Shown one piece after another: positions 52,061-60,621 of a stretch of 64,000 bases of DNA (positions are counted from its first letter, which is position 1; every line of letters begins with the position of its first letter). A model generated the notes under the pieces. It did not search any database. It was not told the origin of the DNA and saw only the letters and a list, made by a program, of their open reading frames with translations. The DNA is from Halorussus caseinilyticus. Its GTDB lineage: Archaea; Halobacteriota; Halobacteria; Halobacteriales; Haladaptataceae. The stretch lies in NCBI RefSeq assembly GCF_029338395.1, contig NZ_CP119810.1, positions 124,001 through 188,000 on the forward strand, written 5' to 3'. Position numbers and translations under genes: made by a program.

Positions 52061-54516
52061 GTTCGCGGCCGGACGCCGAAACCGGTCCCGAGAGCGACCC
52101 AGACGCCGAGACCGGCGACGAAGCCCGGTTCGCCGGGCGCGGCCTGAATCGGGTCGAGGACCGGCGCATCCTCACCGGCGAAGCCGAGTACGTCCACGAC
52201 GAGGCCCCCGACGACGCCCTCCACATGGCGCTGGTCCGGAGCATGCACGCCCACGCCGACATCGAGTCCATCGACACCGAAGCGGCCGAGAACCACCCCG
52301 GATGCCACCTCGTCCTGACCGCCGAGGACGTGAAGGCCGACTACAACCCGATGCCGACCGGACTCCACGGCTTCGAGGAGTGGTCGCTGGCCGACGGGAA
52401 AGCCCGCTACGTCGGCGAACCCGTCGCGGCAGTGGTCGCCGACGACCGCTACGTCGCCGAGGACGTGGTGGACCTCGTGAGCGTCGAGTACGAGACCAGA
52501 GAAGCAGTGGTAGACCCCCGTGAGGCCCGCGAGAACGAGGTGGTTGTCCACGAGGACGTGGGTACCAACGTCGGCGACCACGAGGAACTCTCGTTCGGCG
52601 ACCCCGAGGAAGCGTTCGAGGAAGCCGACAACGTGATTGAGTCCTCCTACTCGTGGGGGCGCATCTCGGGCGTCCCGCTGGAAACCGCGGGCGTCGTCGC
52701 CGACTACGACCGGGACGCCGACGCTTTCGACATCGACTGCAACATCCAACTCCACACGCTCGTAGACGACACGGTGTACGAAACCCTCGGTTACGACCCC
52801 GACGACGTGAATCTGGAGGTCCCGCCCGACGTGGGCGGGAGTTTCGGCACGAAAATCGCGCTCCACCGCTACTGCTCGCTGGCGGCGATGGCGAGCAAAG
52901 CAGTAGACCGGCCCGTCGCCTTCGTGGAGGACCGCATCGAGAACTTGCAGGGCGGCGACATGCACTCGACCCAGCGCGAGTACGACGTGAAACTCGCGGT
53001 GGACGACGACGGCACCTTCCGGGGTCTGGACTTCTGGTTCGTGGACGACTTCGGCGCGTGGCCGCGCTACCCCGTCAATCAGGTCCTCAAGCCCCTCTCG
53101 GTTCTCACGAACGCCTACGACGTGCAGGACGCCCGCTACGAGTACGACCTCGTGTTGACCAACAAGACCTGCCAGACCGCCTATCGGGGGTTCGGCGTCC
53201 CGGCCCACCTCTACGCGCTGGAGATGGTCGTGGACGAGGCGGCCGCGGAGCTGGAGATGGACCCCGACGAGTTGCGCCGCCGGAACCTCGTGGAGTCCGA
53301 CCAGATGCCCTACGAACTCCCCTCGAAGAACGTCTACGATTCGGGGGACTTCCCGGCGGCGCTCGCGCACGTACAGGAGAAAATCGAAGACGAGCGCGAC
53401 GGCGGCCTGCTCGACCCCGAGACCGTCGCCGAGAAGCGCGAGGAAGGCAAGTACCGCGGCGCTCGCCCGACGGTCCACATCGAACCCGGCGTCTCGGGGT
53501 CCGACTGGACCAACCGCCAGCGGTCGGACCGCGACGAACTCGACGAGCGTGACCGCGAGGACGTGGCCGAACTCCCCGAACACCTCCGAGCGGAGATTCG
53601 TGAGGACGGCACCGTCCGGGCTTACCTCGCCACCGACTCGTCTGGGCAGGGCCACCAGACCCTCGTGACCCAACTGCTCGCCGACGAACTCGGCGTCCTG
53701 CCGAGCGACGTGGACGTGTCGTACCTCGACAGCGTGGAGGCCCCCACCGAGTACGGCACCGCGGCGTCCCGGATGGCGGTGATGCTCTCGGGCGCGGCCC
53801 AAGGTCTCGGCGAAACCCTCGCGGCGAACCTCGAAACGCTCGCCGCCGAGGTGTGGGACTGCGACGAGGCCGACGTGACCTACCGCGACGGCGGCGTCCA
53901 CCGCGTGGACGCCGACGGGTCGCTCTCGCTCGCCGAACTCGCCGACGCGGACGACGACGGCGACCTGACTCGCGCGAGTTACGACTACGAACACCCCGCG
54001 ACCCGACTGGAGGAGTTCGACGAGGCGCTGGCCCGGAAGTTCCCGGTCTACCCGACCGCCGCGTTCGCCGCCAACGCGCCCATCGTGGAGGTGGACGCGA
54101 ACACGGGTGAGGTCGAAATCCTCAAACTCTACTCCCTGCGAGACTGCGGGACGCAACTCAACCCGACCATCGTGGAGGGCCAAGCCCACGGCGGACTCGC
54201 GCAGGGCGTCGGCGCGGCGCTACAGGAGGAGTTCGGCTACGACGACTCGGGCCAACCGCAGGCAATCACGCTGTTCGACTACCGCCTGCCCTCCATCGAG
54301 AACGTGCCCGAGATGGAGTTGGACCACACCGAGACGCCCTCGCCGTTCACGGCGACCGGCGCGAAGGGCACCGGCGAGGGCGGGATGATTGACGGCCCGG
54401 CGAGTATCGCGTGTTCCATCAACGCCGCGCTAGAGCCATTGGGCGTGAAAGCCGACCGGATTCCGTTCACGCCGAACCGGGTTCGGGAACGGATTCGGGA
54501 GCGAGAGGGCGAGTAG
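52057..54516 (+). CDS. Molybdenum hydroxylase large subunit, xanthine dehydrogenase-like
   Basis: The 819-residue protein is the molybdopterin-binding subunit. It has FAGRGLNRVEDRRILTGEA at the start, GGSFGTKIALHRYC, the substrate loop TAYRGFG (Ala375-Gly380), and the catalytic glutamate Glu774 in KGTGEGG. True aerobic CO dehydrogenases have AYxCSFR here and the form II relatives AYRGAGR; YRGFG is closer to the FRGFG of xanthine dehydrogenases. So oxidation of a purine or other N-heterocycle or an aldehyde is more likely than CO. The medium subunit is encoded 1.8 kb away on the other strand. Confidence 0.93.
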   Translation: MSSRPDAETGPESDPDAETGDEARFAGRGLNRVEDRRILTGEAEYVHDEAPDDALHMALVRSMHAHADIESIDTEAAENHPGCHLVLTAEDVKADYNPMPTGLHGFEEWSLADGKARYVGEPVAAVVADDRYVAEDVVDLVSVEYETREAVVDPREARENEVVVHEDVGTNVGDHEELSFGDPEEAFEEADNVIESSYSWGRISGVPLETAGVVADYDRDADAFDIDCNIQLHTLVDDTVYETLGYDPDDVNLEVPPDVGGSFGTKIALHRYCSLAAMASKAVDRPVAFVEDRIENLQGGDMHSTQREYDVKLAVDDDGTFRGLDFWFVDDFGAWPRYPVNQVLKPLSVLTNAYDVQDARYEYDLVLTNKTCQTAYRGFGVPAHLYALEMVVDEAAAELEMDPDELRRRNLVESDQMPYELPSKNVYDSGDFPAALAHVQEKIEDERDGGLLDPETVAEKREEGKYRGARPTVHIEPGVSGSDWTNRQRSDRDELDERDREDVAELPEHLRAEIREDGTVRAYLATDSSGQGHQTLVTQLLADELGVLPSDVDVSYLDSVEAPTEYGTAASRMAVMLSGAAQGLGETLAANLETLAAEVWDCDEADVTYRDGGVHRVDADGSLSLAELADADDDGDLTRASYDYEHPATRLEEFDEALARKFPVYPTAAFAANAPIVEVDANTGEVEILKLYSLRDCGTQLNPTIVEGQAHGGLAQGVGAALQEEFGYDDSGQPQAITLFDYRLPSIENVPEMELDHTETPSPFTATGAKGTGEGGMIDGPASIACSINAALEPLGVKADRIPFTPNRVRERIREREGE

Positions 54517-54551
54517 GCGAGGTCTGTCGGGGGTCTCCCCGAGACGCACGG

Positions 54552-55073
54552 TCACATGAAATCCTTGTCTTCGACCATCTCGTCGAGGTTCGTCTGTGCG
54601 CTCGAAGAATGGTACGCGACGAACGCACCGGCGACTACTCCGAGGAGGCTGAGCGTGATGAGGGACGCTTCGACCGCGGTAAACACCGTTTTCTCCGGAG
54701 CGAGCCAGACGACCGCGCTCGAAACACCGAAGCCAGCACCGCCCCCGAAGAAGAACCAGAGTGCGCGGCTACGATTTTCACGACAGCTTCGGTACTCCCG
54801 CTTCGGCTCGTCGATGCTCTCCAGTTTCGCTTCGAGGTCGCCGAGGTCGGCGCGGTCGTCTAACACCCGCCGGAGAATGACGCTCGCTTTCTCGCCGTCT
54901 CGGAGTTCTGTGTGTTCGTGGTCGTTTTCGGCTTGACAGACGAACTCGTAGGCTTCGGAGACGACGGGACCGAGTTCCCCGCACGCGTCGTTCCAGCGGT
55001 CTTTCTGGAGGTCTTCTACGTCTTCTTTGTACTGGTCTTTCGGATGGGGCTGAGAACGGAGATACAACCCCAC
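54552..55073 (-). CDS. Two-helix membrane protein next to a winged-helix gene
   Basis: The 173-residue product (start GTG 55073) has a charged N-terminal helical half (VEDLQKDRWNDACGELGPVV; LGDLEAKLESIDEPKREYRS) and two membrane helices (ALWFFFGGGAGFGVSSAVVW and ASLITLSLLGVVAGAFVAY), then an acidic tail. Upstream in a different frame a third hydrophobic segment begins at ATG 55137 (MAGAVPLAKALTAVFAFLSF), so the true N-terminus might include it if a frameshift is present. No family is recognised. It follows the winged-helix gene by about 80 bases and may be co-transcribed. Confidence 0.65.
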   Translation of the reverse strand: MGLYLRSQPHPKDQYKEDVEDLQKDRWNDACGELGPVVSEAYEFVCQAENDHEHTELRDGEKASVILRRVLDDRADLGDLEAKLESIDEPKREYRSCRENRSRALWFFFGGGAGFGVSSAVVWLAPEKTVFTAVEASLITLSLLGVVAGAFVAYHSSSAQTNLDEMVEDKDFM

Positions 55074-55152
55074 CTCCGAAGCTCAAAAAAGCGAACACGG
55101 CCGTCAATGCCTTCGCAAGCGGAACTGCACCTGCCATCGTCCTGCGAAAATC

Positions 55153-55653
55153 TCAAATACTTCCCGAGTCGGCCGTCATTCGCGGGTACTCCATGTAGAC
55201 GTACGAGAGAAGTGCCCCGAGCGACCGCACGGACTGCTTGTACTTTACCCAGTGGACCAGCTTCTGCTCTCCCTCCGAGAGTCGGTCGAAGAACCTTTTC
55301 GCTTCCTGCTCACCCTTCGGCGTGAGACGAAACTCGTCGCCTTCGTACTCGGAGTCGTGTAGCGCTTCCGGCGTTCGCTCGACGTATCCGTACTCCGCGA
55401 GGCAGTCGAGTGCATCGAGAACACCTTCATCGTGGGGTCCGAACTTTCCGGCCGTGAACTCGAACCCGGCCGTCTTCTCGAAGTTCTCCCGAAGTTTCCG
55501 CTGGAGCAGAAACGTCGCCATCATCAGACGAGTCTCGCCGTAGACCGGTCGGGATTCGTCGTTCTCGTCGGTGGCGTAGAGTAACCGCAGTATCCACTCC
55601 TCACGGGCCTCGATTTCGCACGTTCGTGAGGGGGGCATCGTTTCTGTTGCCAT
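55153..55653 (-). CDS. Winged-helix protein resembling YwgA/Panacea-type domains
   Basis: The 166-residue product has REEWILRLLYA, GETRLMMATFLLQRKL, FTAGKFGPHDEGVLDALDCL, YGYVERT and FRLTPKGEQEAKRFF. The K(F/Y)GP step between helices and a terminal LTPKG wing are typical of YwgA and Panacea-like domains; the latter serve as broad antitoxins in several bacterial toxin-antitoxin systems. The assignment is from pattern memory only. It is expressed divergently from nothing nearby and lies just upstream of a membrane protein gene. AT-rich DNA (55660-55860) precedes it. Confidence 0.72.
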   Translation of the reverse strand: MATETMPPSRTCEIEAREEWILRLLYATDENDESRPVYGETRLMMATFLLQRKLRENFEKTAGFEFTAGKFGPHDEGVLDALDCLAEYGYVERTPEALHDSEYEGDEFRLTPKGEQEAKRFFDRLSEGEQKLVHWVKYKQSVRSLGALLSYVYMEYPRMTADSGSI

Positions 55654-55861
55654 CGTCTATCTTCGACTCCTTAGTTAGACAGGCCCTATGTTGTGAGTAA
55701 TCAGTTATTAATGTTGTCATGGCCGACGATTAGAAATAACTGCCGCGGGAAACTACATTTGATTCTAACTCGGAAACTCTTCCGATACGTGTAGTCTATA
55801 TCGACTAACGAACCGAATACTTAAGCGAAACCGAGTAAGCGAACGATACCGTCAGTATCTG

Positions 55862-56365
55862 CTAGTCCTCCAACGACGCCTCGGCCTCCGGTTTCGCTTC
55901 CAGTTTCGACTCCGCGGGTTCGCCCTCCCGCGCTTTTTCCTCCAAGTCCTCGAAGAAGTCGCTCACGAGTTTGTTCGTCACGCTCCCGAGCGCGCGCTGG
56001 CCGAGACTGGCAATCATCCCGGACACGTCGGTCGTGGCGGTCCAGTAGGCCGTCGTGCCGCCGTCGCCGTTCTCCTCCAGCCGCATCTCGGCCACGGCGT
56101 CGAAGGCGTTGCGCGAGGCGTTGCCGTCGGCCTGCATCTCCAGCAGTCCGGGCCGGTCGGCCTGCGTGACCACCATCTCCACGTCGAAGGTGGGCTTGAC
56201 GCTCCCGACGCCGACGGCGATGGTCGCCGTGACCTCGTGGGGCGACTCCAGCGTCAGCGAGTCGGTGCCGGGCGCACACTCCGCAAGCACGTCGGGGTCG
56301 GTGAAGTAGCTCCACAACTCGTCTCGGGGTAGGTCGGACTCGAATTCGCCTTCGAATTCCATCAT
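55862..56365 (-). CDS. coxG: CoxG-like SRPBCC protein of the molybdenum hydroxylase
   Basis: The 167-residue protein has the CoxG pattern FEGEFESDLPRDELWSYFTDPDVLAECAPG near the start and a C-terminal acidic, Glu/Ala-rich tail. CoxG binds membranes in CO-dehydrogenase systems and may recruit the enzyme; here its tail differs from that. The ATG at 56365 overlaps the stop of the medium-subunit gene (ATGA); a second ATG follows at once. It is the last gene of this minus-strand pair. Confidence 0.9.
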   Translation of the reverse strand: MMEFEGEFESDLPRDELWSYFTDPDVLAECAPGTDSLTLESPHEVTATIAVGVGSVKPTFDVEMVVTQADRPGLLEMQADGNASRNAFDAVAEMRLEENGDGGTTAYWTATTDVSGMIASLGQRALGSVTNKLVSDFFEDLEEKAREGEPAESKLEAKPEAEASLED

Positions 56366-57249
56366 GTTGTCGCTCTCTCGTAGGATTTCGCCAGCGAGCG
56401 CCGGGCGTACTCGCCCGCGACTTCGACTTTGAACTCGCTGTCCGCGTGCATCTCGTCCTCGGGGTCGGCCGCCGCCGTCGCTCGCTCGGCGGCGGCCGAC
56501 AGCGTTTCCTCGGAGAGCGGTTCGCCTTCTACTTCGGTCTCTGCGTCCTCGACGCGCAGGGGCACGTCCGCGGCGTTCGCAAGCGCGAGGCGGGCCTCCT
56601 CGATTTCGGGGTCCTCGGCCTCGGGGTCGTCCACGCGAACCGCAGTCGCGGCGCTGACGGTCGGCCACGTCTGGGCGGTGGGCTTGAGTTCGAGGAACGC
56701 CATCCCGGTGCGGTCGGGCGGGAAGGGACCGGTCGGAATCTCGGCCGCGGTGATAATCTCGTCCTCGCCGAGGTCGGTGAACATGTACGCGATAAAGTAG
56801 TCCGAAACCGGTACTTCGCGGGACTCGTCGGCCGAGGCGATTTCGAGCGTGGCGTCTAACGCCACGAGCGCCGCGGGGTAGTTGCCCGCGGGGTCGGCCT
56901 CGCCGACGCTCCCGCCGAGGGTGCCGCGGTTCCGGACGCTCGGCCCGGCGATTTGCTCTGCGGCCTCGGGGAGCATCGGCACGGTCTCGGCCAACAGGTC
57001 GGAGCGCTCGATGGTCCGGTGGCGGGTCATCGCGCCGACCGCGACGCTCCCGTCGCGATCTTCCACGAAGTCCAACTCTTCGACCGCGTTCAGGTCCACG
57101 AGGTGGTCGGGCGTCGCCAAGCGATTCGCCATCACGATTCCCAGCGACTGGTTGCCCGCCAGCAGTTCCGCGTCTCGGTGGTCCGCGAGCAACTCGGCGG
57201 CCTCTGCGACAGTCGTCGGTCGGTGGTACTCGAACGGTGCGGGTTTCAT
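56362..57249 (-). CDS. Molybdenum hydroxylase medium (FAD) subunit
   Basis: The 295-residue protein has the CoxM-type FAD motifs LLAGNQSLGIVMANRL (usually AGGHSL) and RNRGTLGGSVGEADPAGNYP, and a C-terminal CO-dehydrogenase flavoprotein domain. It accepts electrons from the small subunit. Small and large subunits are on the opposite strand at 51.5-54.5 kb, so the enzyme is encoded by two separate operons. The start at 57249 is well defined and divergent from the cyclase gene. Confidence 0.92.
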   Translation of the reverse strand: MKPAPFEYHRPTTVAEAAELLADHRDAELLAGNQSLGIVMANRLATPDHLVDLNAVEELDFVEDRDGSVAVGAMTRHRTIERSDLLAETVPMLPEAAEQIAGPSVRNRGTLGGSVGEADPAGNYPAALVALDATLEIASADESREVPVSDYFIAYMFTDLGEDEIITAAEIPTGPFPPDRTGMAFLELKPTAQTWPTVSAATAVRVDDPEAEDPEIEEARLALANAADVPLRVEDAETEVEGEPLSEETLSAAAERATAAADPEDEMHADSEFKVEVAGEYARRSLAKSYERATT

Positions 57250-57463
57250 ATCGTCGTCGTTTTTTGGGGTAGTTCGGTGGCGATACGGCGTCCACGGGAC
57301 GGTCCAACGAGAGTCGGGGGACCGTTCCGGGAAGCGACGGATACGGAAGTTTCACGCAGGCTGGTAATAAACCTTGGTGTGAAATGGCATGACGGAGGCA
57401 CGCTATACCCTACCAACATTTAAGAGGGTTCCGCGACACCTCCGACGGACGGAGGAACTTCAG

Positions 57464-58228
57464 ATGCTCGATGGCTACCAGATGCACGACCTGACGCAAC
57501 CGTGGTCTCAAGACACCCCCGCGTGGCCGACCTACGACAATCCGAAGGTGTGGTACGAGAAATCGCTCGACACCGAGAAGGTAAACGGCCAGAAGATAGA
57601 GTTCATGAACCACACCGGCACTCACTTGGACGGCGAGAAGCACTTCGTCGCCAGCGGCCGGGACATCGAGTCGGTGGGGTTGGACGAACTCGTCGGCGAC
57701 GCCGTAGTCGCGGACATCTCCGACAAGGTGGGCGACTACGACGTGTACACCAGCGACATGATTGAGGACGTGGTGGACGTGCGCGAGGGCGACATCCTCT
57801 TCGTCCACACGGGCTATCAGAAGTACGCGTGGCACCGCGAGGAGGCCGACCCCCACGCCTTCTTCTGCAAGCACCCCGGCCCGAATCAGGAGTTCGCCGA
57901 CTGGTGCAAGGAGAAGAACCTCAACTACCTGATTCTGGACTGCGGGAGCGCCGACCACCCGATGAACACGGTCATCCGCGACGTGCGCCCCGAGTTGGCC
58001 CGCGAAGCGCGCGAGAAACACGGCGTCGAGGACTTGGACGAAATCTTCCCGCCGGAGGGCTACCAACTGATGCACACCGAACTGTTCCCGGAGGGCATCA
58101 TCCACGTCGAGAACGCCCAAGTCCCCGAGGAACTACTGAACGAACGCGTCCAAATCGGCACCTTCCCGTGGCGGTTCCGCGGCGGCGAGTCGTCGGTCTG
58201 TCGGTGCGTGGCCTTCGAGGAAGTGTAA
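57464..58228 (+). CDS. Cyclase-family metal-dependent hydrolase (kynurenine formamidase-like)
   Basis: The 254-residue protein has the family motif HTGTHLD (His50, His54, Asp56) with His60 in GEKHF, as in kynurenine formamidase, isatin hydrolase and related cyclic amide or lactone hydrolases. GGAGG (57451-57455) eight bases before the ATG at 57464 fixes the start, and an ATTTAA box about 45 bases upstream could be its promoter. Since it is divergent from the molybdenum-hydroxylase medium subunit, it may open a ring that the enzyme has oxidised. This link is inference. Confidence 0.9.
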   Translation: MLDGYQMHDLTQPWSQDTPAWPTYDNPKVWYEKSLDTEKVNGQKIEFMNHTGTHLDGEKHFVASGRDIESVGLDELVGDAVVADISDKVGDYDVYTSDMIEDVVDVREGDILFVHTGYQKYAWHREEADPHAFFCKHPGPNQEFADWCKEKNLNYLILDCGSADHPMNTVIRDVRPELAREAREKHGVEDLDEIFPPEGYQLMHTELFPEGIIHVENAQVPEELLNERVQIGTFPWRFRGGESSVCRCVAFEEV

Positions 58229-58291
58229 CGCGACCCGCGGCCAGTTTTCCGACCGCGGATGCGGCCGAGCGTCCGTCTCGAAGGCGAGACC

Positions 58292-59305
58292 CTACAACTC
58301 AACTTCGTGGAACCACTCGCCGAACCATCGGTCGGCCGGTTCGACGCGCCGCGGTACCGAGTCGGTCTTTCGATGTTCGTGTACGGCGTCCACGACGAAA
58401 ATCGCTTGAAAGTACTGGGTCTCCTGCGCTCGTGCTTCGAGGTCGTCTAGCAACTGCTGGCTTCGCAGAACTTCCAGTATTCCCCGCGTCCCGATTCCGT
58501 GTGTACCCGCGAACTGGACGAACTGACTCCCGCTATCGGCGGCAGTCGGGGTAATCACGTTCGGTAACTTGCTGACGAGTAGCAGGTCTTTGTCGATGAA
58601 TCCCCTCCTGTCGTCGCCCGTGTATATCTGGGGGACTTTCTCGACACCGTTTCGATAGTCACGAACGCCGCTGTTTCCGCTCGTCCAGATGTCCCGGTTT
58701 CCGTCGAAACGGCCGAAATCCCACGTATTCGTGAGCGTGGCTGGTCGGAGGCTTTTCGAGTTCATCACGTATCGCTTCGTCTCCACGGAGTCGTTCGGTC
58801 GGATTCTCCAACGGAGCAGGGAGTCCAACGGTCCGTACGCACGTTTCAACGACTCGTACTCGTGTCGGGCCGCGAAGTTCGACTCGATGGACCCTATCGA
58901 GATGACGTTACGGTTCAGAAACTCCGGATTGTTTCCGGTCTTGGCTTCGCTCACCGGGAGCGCGGTAATCACTTCGGCCAGAAGGGTACTCAAACCGATG
59001 GAGGTCCGCAGGTTGTCCTCGTGGTGGTTCGGTTCCTCGAACTGGTGGTGGACGATACCTTCGTCAATCGAGAACTCCTCGACTCCGTGGCCGAATATCG
59101 ACCTGAACCTTCGATTACGCTCCCGCGGACTCGTCGAACTCTCGTCGATTTCGCTCGCTAAGTTGGTCAGATACGACAGGACGTTCACGTTTCCCGCCTG
59201 ACTACCGCCGTAACCCGCGGCGGCGGTGAGGAGGACTCGTTTAATCAAGCGGCGTCTGTCCGAGTCGGCCTCTCGACTGTCGTCTGCATCCCCCATATCG
59301 GCCAT
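58292..59305 (-). CDS. Hypothetical protein with possible Tat-like N-terminus
   Basis: The 337-residue product begins MADMGDADDSREADSDRRRL followed by IKRVLLTAAAGYGG, which could be a twin-arginine signal although the n-region is long. The rest is a hydrophilic alpha/beta chain rich in Arg and Asn with no recognised motif (HHQFEEPNHHEDN; TGDDRRGFIDKDLLLV; FAGTHGIGTRGILEVL). G+C and codon use look slightly less biased than in neighbours. I do not recognise a family. Confidence 0.75.
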   Translation of the reverse strand: MADMGDADDSREADSDRRRLIKRVLLTAAAGYGGSQAGNVNVLSYLTNLASEIDESSTSPRERNRRFRSIFGHGVEEFSIDEGIVHHQFEEPNHHEDNLRTSIGLSTLLAEVITALPVSEAKTGNNPEFLNRNVISIGSIESNFAARHEYESLKRAYGPLDSLLRWRIRPNDSVETKRYVMNSKSLRPATLTNTWDFGRFDGNRDIWTSGNSGVRDYRNGVEKVPQIYTGDDRRGFIDKDLLLVSKLPNVITPTAADSGSQFVQFAGTHGIGTRGILEVLRSQQLLDDLEARAQETQYFQAIFVVDAVHEHRKTDSVPRRVEPADRWFGEWFHEVEL

Positions 59306-59376
59306 TCATGTTAGACGGGAAATAAGTATTATGTAGGCCGAATTACCTTCTCCGGTGGAGTAGTGACCGAGTGCTT

Positions 59377-59928
59377 CTACGACTTCGGTTCCACGTCTCG
59401 GTGGATTTTCTGGTTCACGATTGACTCGAGAACCGGACGGTACGGTTCTCTCACGTCACCGATGTCTTCTTCGATGCGGTCTGCGCTCCAAAACGTCGCG
59501 TCGGCGGCGTCCGACCCCGCCTCTACCGGTCCGCGTGCGTCCTCTCTATCCAGCGTGAACACCGCGACGACGACGTGTTCCGTCGCTCTCTGCGTTATTT
59601 TGAGCGTCTCGTGCGTATCGACGGCATCCTCGGGGGCTTGCATCCCCGTCTCTTCCGTCAGTTCACGCACCGCGCACTCGCGGTGCGATTCGTCTATCTC
59701 TAAGAATCCCGCTGGCAGACTCCACTGGCCTTCGTCCGGGGCCGTTCCGCGCTGGACGAGTAGCACGCTATCGTCGTCTACGACTGCGACTGCCGAGGCG
59801 GGTTTCGGATTCTGCCAGAGTACGGTCTCGCACCTCGAACACACGGCCCTCTCCCGGCCCTCGATTCGTTCCGGTCGCGTTTCGTCGCCACAACGCGTAC
59901 AAAATTCCGGTAACTGGACCCCCGACAT
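59377..59928 (-). CDS. NUDIX hydrolase with N-terminal zinc ribbon
   Basis: The 183-residue protein has CTRC and CSRC knuckles, as in NADH pyrophosphatase NudC-like proteins, then the NUDIX box GFLEIDESHRECAVRELTEETG (G, E, RELxEE present). It likely hydrolyses a nucleoside-diphosphate derivative. The start ATG at 59928 (MSGVQLPEFCTRCG) is chosen over 59955. Confidence 0.9.
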   Translation of the reverse strand: MSGVQLPEFCTRCGDETRPERIEGRERAVCSRCETVLWQNPKPASAVAVVDDDSVLLVQRGTAPDEGQWSLPAGFLEIDESHRECAVRELTEETGMQAPEDAVDTHETLKITQRATEHVVVAVFTLDREDARGPVEAGSDAADATFWSADRIEEDIGDVREPYRPVLESIVNQKIHRDVEPKS

Positions 59929-60055
59929 AGTGCGTGACGACTCACACGACTGCAATCAAACTTTTGGCAGGTCTCGAACGACCTCGCTCGCAATTCTTCT
60001 CCGTTCTAAAAAAATTCTATACCTATCCGAAAGCAACCGCTCGATTGCCGTCGCG

Positions 60056-60508
60056 TCACTCGACCCCGGCGTCCCGGAGGTAGTCGGCGACGTACTCGTG
60101 CATCCCCTCGAAGTCGAACGGCGGGCGAAAGACCTCCAACTCCGCGTGCTGGCTGTCGGGGTTCAGTTCGTCGTCGTCGGTCTCCACGACGAATCCGACC
60201 GGGATGTAGTGTTTGCCGTCGGTTCCCTCGAACTCCGAGCGGTCGTAGAGGTGTTCGTACGCGCCCAAACGACCGACAATCGTCACCTCGACGCCCAACT
60301 CCTCGCGGGCGATTCGGGCCACGGCGTCTTCGAGTCGTTCGTTTTTGTGCAACCGCCCGCCGGGGACGAACCACTCCCCTTTGGCCGGTTCGTTGGTCCG
60401 CTTGCCCAGTACGACTCCGCCGTCGTGTCGGACGACGAGGTCCACCGACACGATGGGAACGTTTCGGACGATGGACTTCCACTCGTCGTCGGGTATTCGC
60501 TGATGCAT
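60056..60508 (-). CDS. NUDIX hydrolase, GDP-mannose mannosyl hydrolase-like
   Basis: The 150-residue protein starts MHQRIPDDEWKSIVRNVPIV, as in the GDP-mannose mannosyl hydrolase group. Its box is GGRLHKNERLEDAVARIAREELG, with REELG instead of the usual REExG, and YIPVGFVVETDDDELNPD follows. It may hydrolyse a GDP-sugar. The start ATG at 60508 is clear. It is followed by nothing in the same direction for 130 bases. Confidence 0.88.
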   Translation of the reverse strand: MHQRIPDDEWKSIVRNVPIVSVDLVVRHDGGVVLGKRTNEPAKGEWFVPGGRLHKNERLEDAVARIAREELGVEVTIVGRLGAYEHLYDRSEFEGTDGKHYIPVGFVVETDDDELNPDSQHAELEVFRPPFDFEGMHEYVADYLRDAGVE

Positions 60509-60621
60509 CGTTGTCTCCTTCCGGTTTTCGCGTCTCGGCCGCCGACCGGAAGTCCCGGACGGCGCGGTTGTTCTCACCGACGAATCGGCTCGGATTATTC
60601 CTTTCGATTGGGAACGTTCCG

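Noticed and set aside
52057-54516. Carbon monoxide dehydrogenase large subunit (coxL)
   Set aside because: The active-site loop is AYRGFG, not AYxCSFR or AYRGAGR, so the coxL name was not used.
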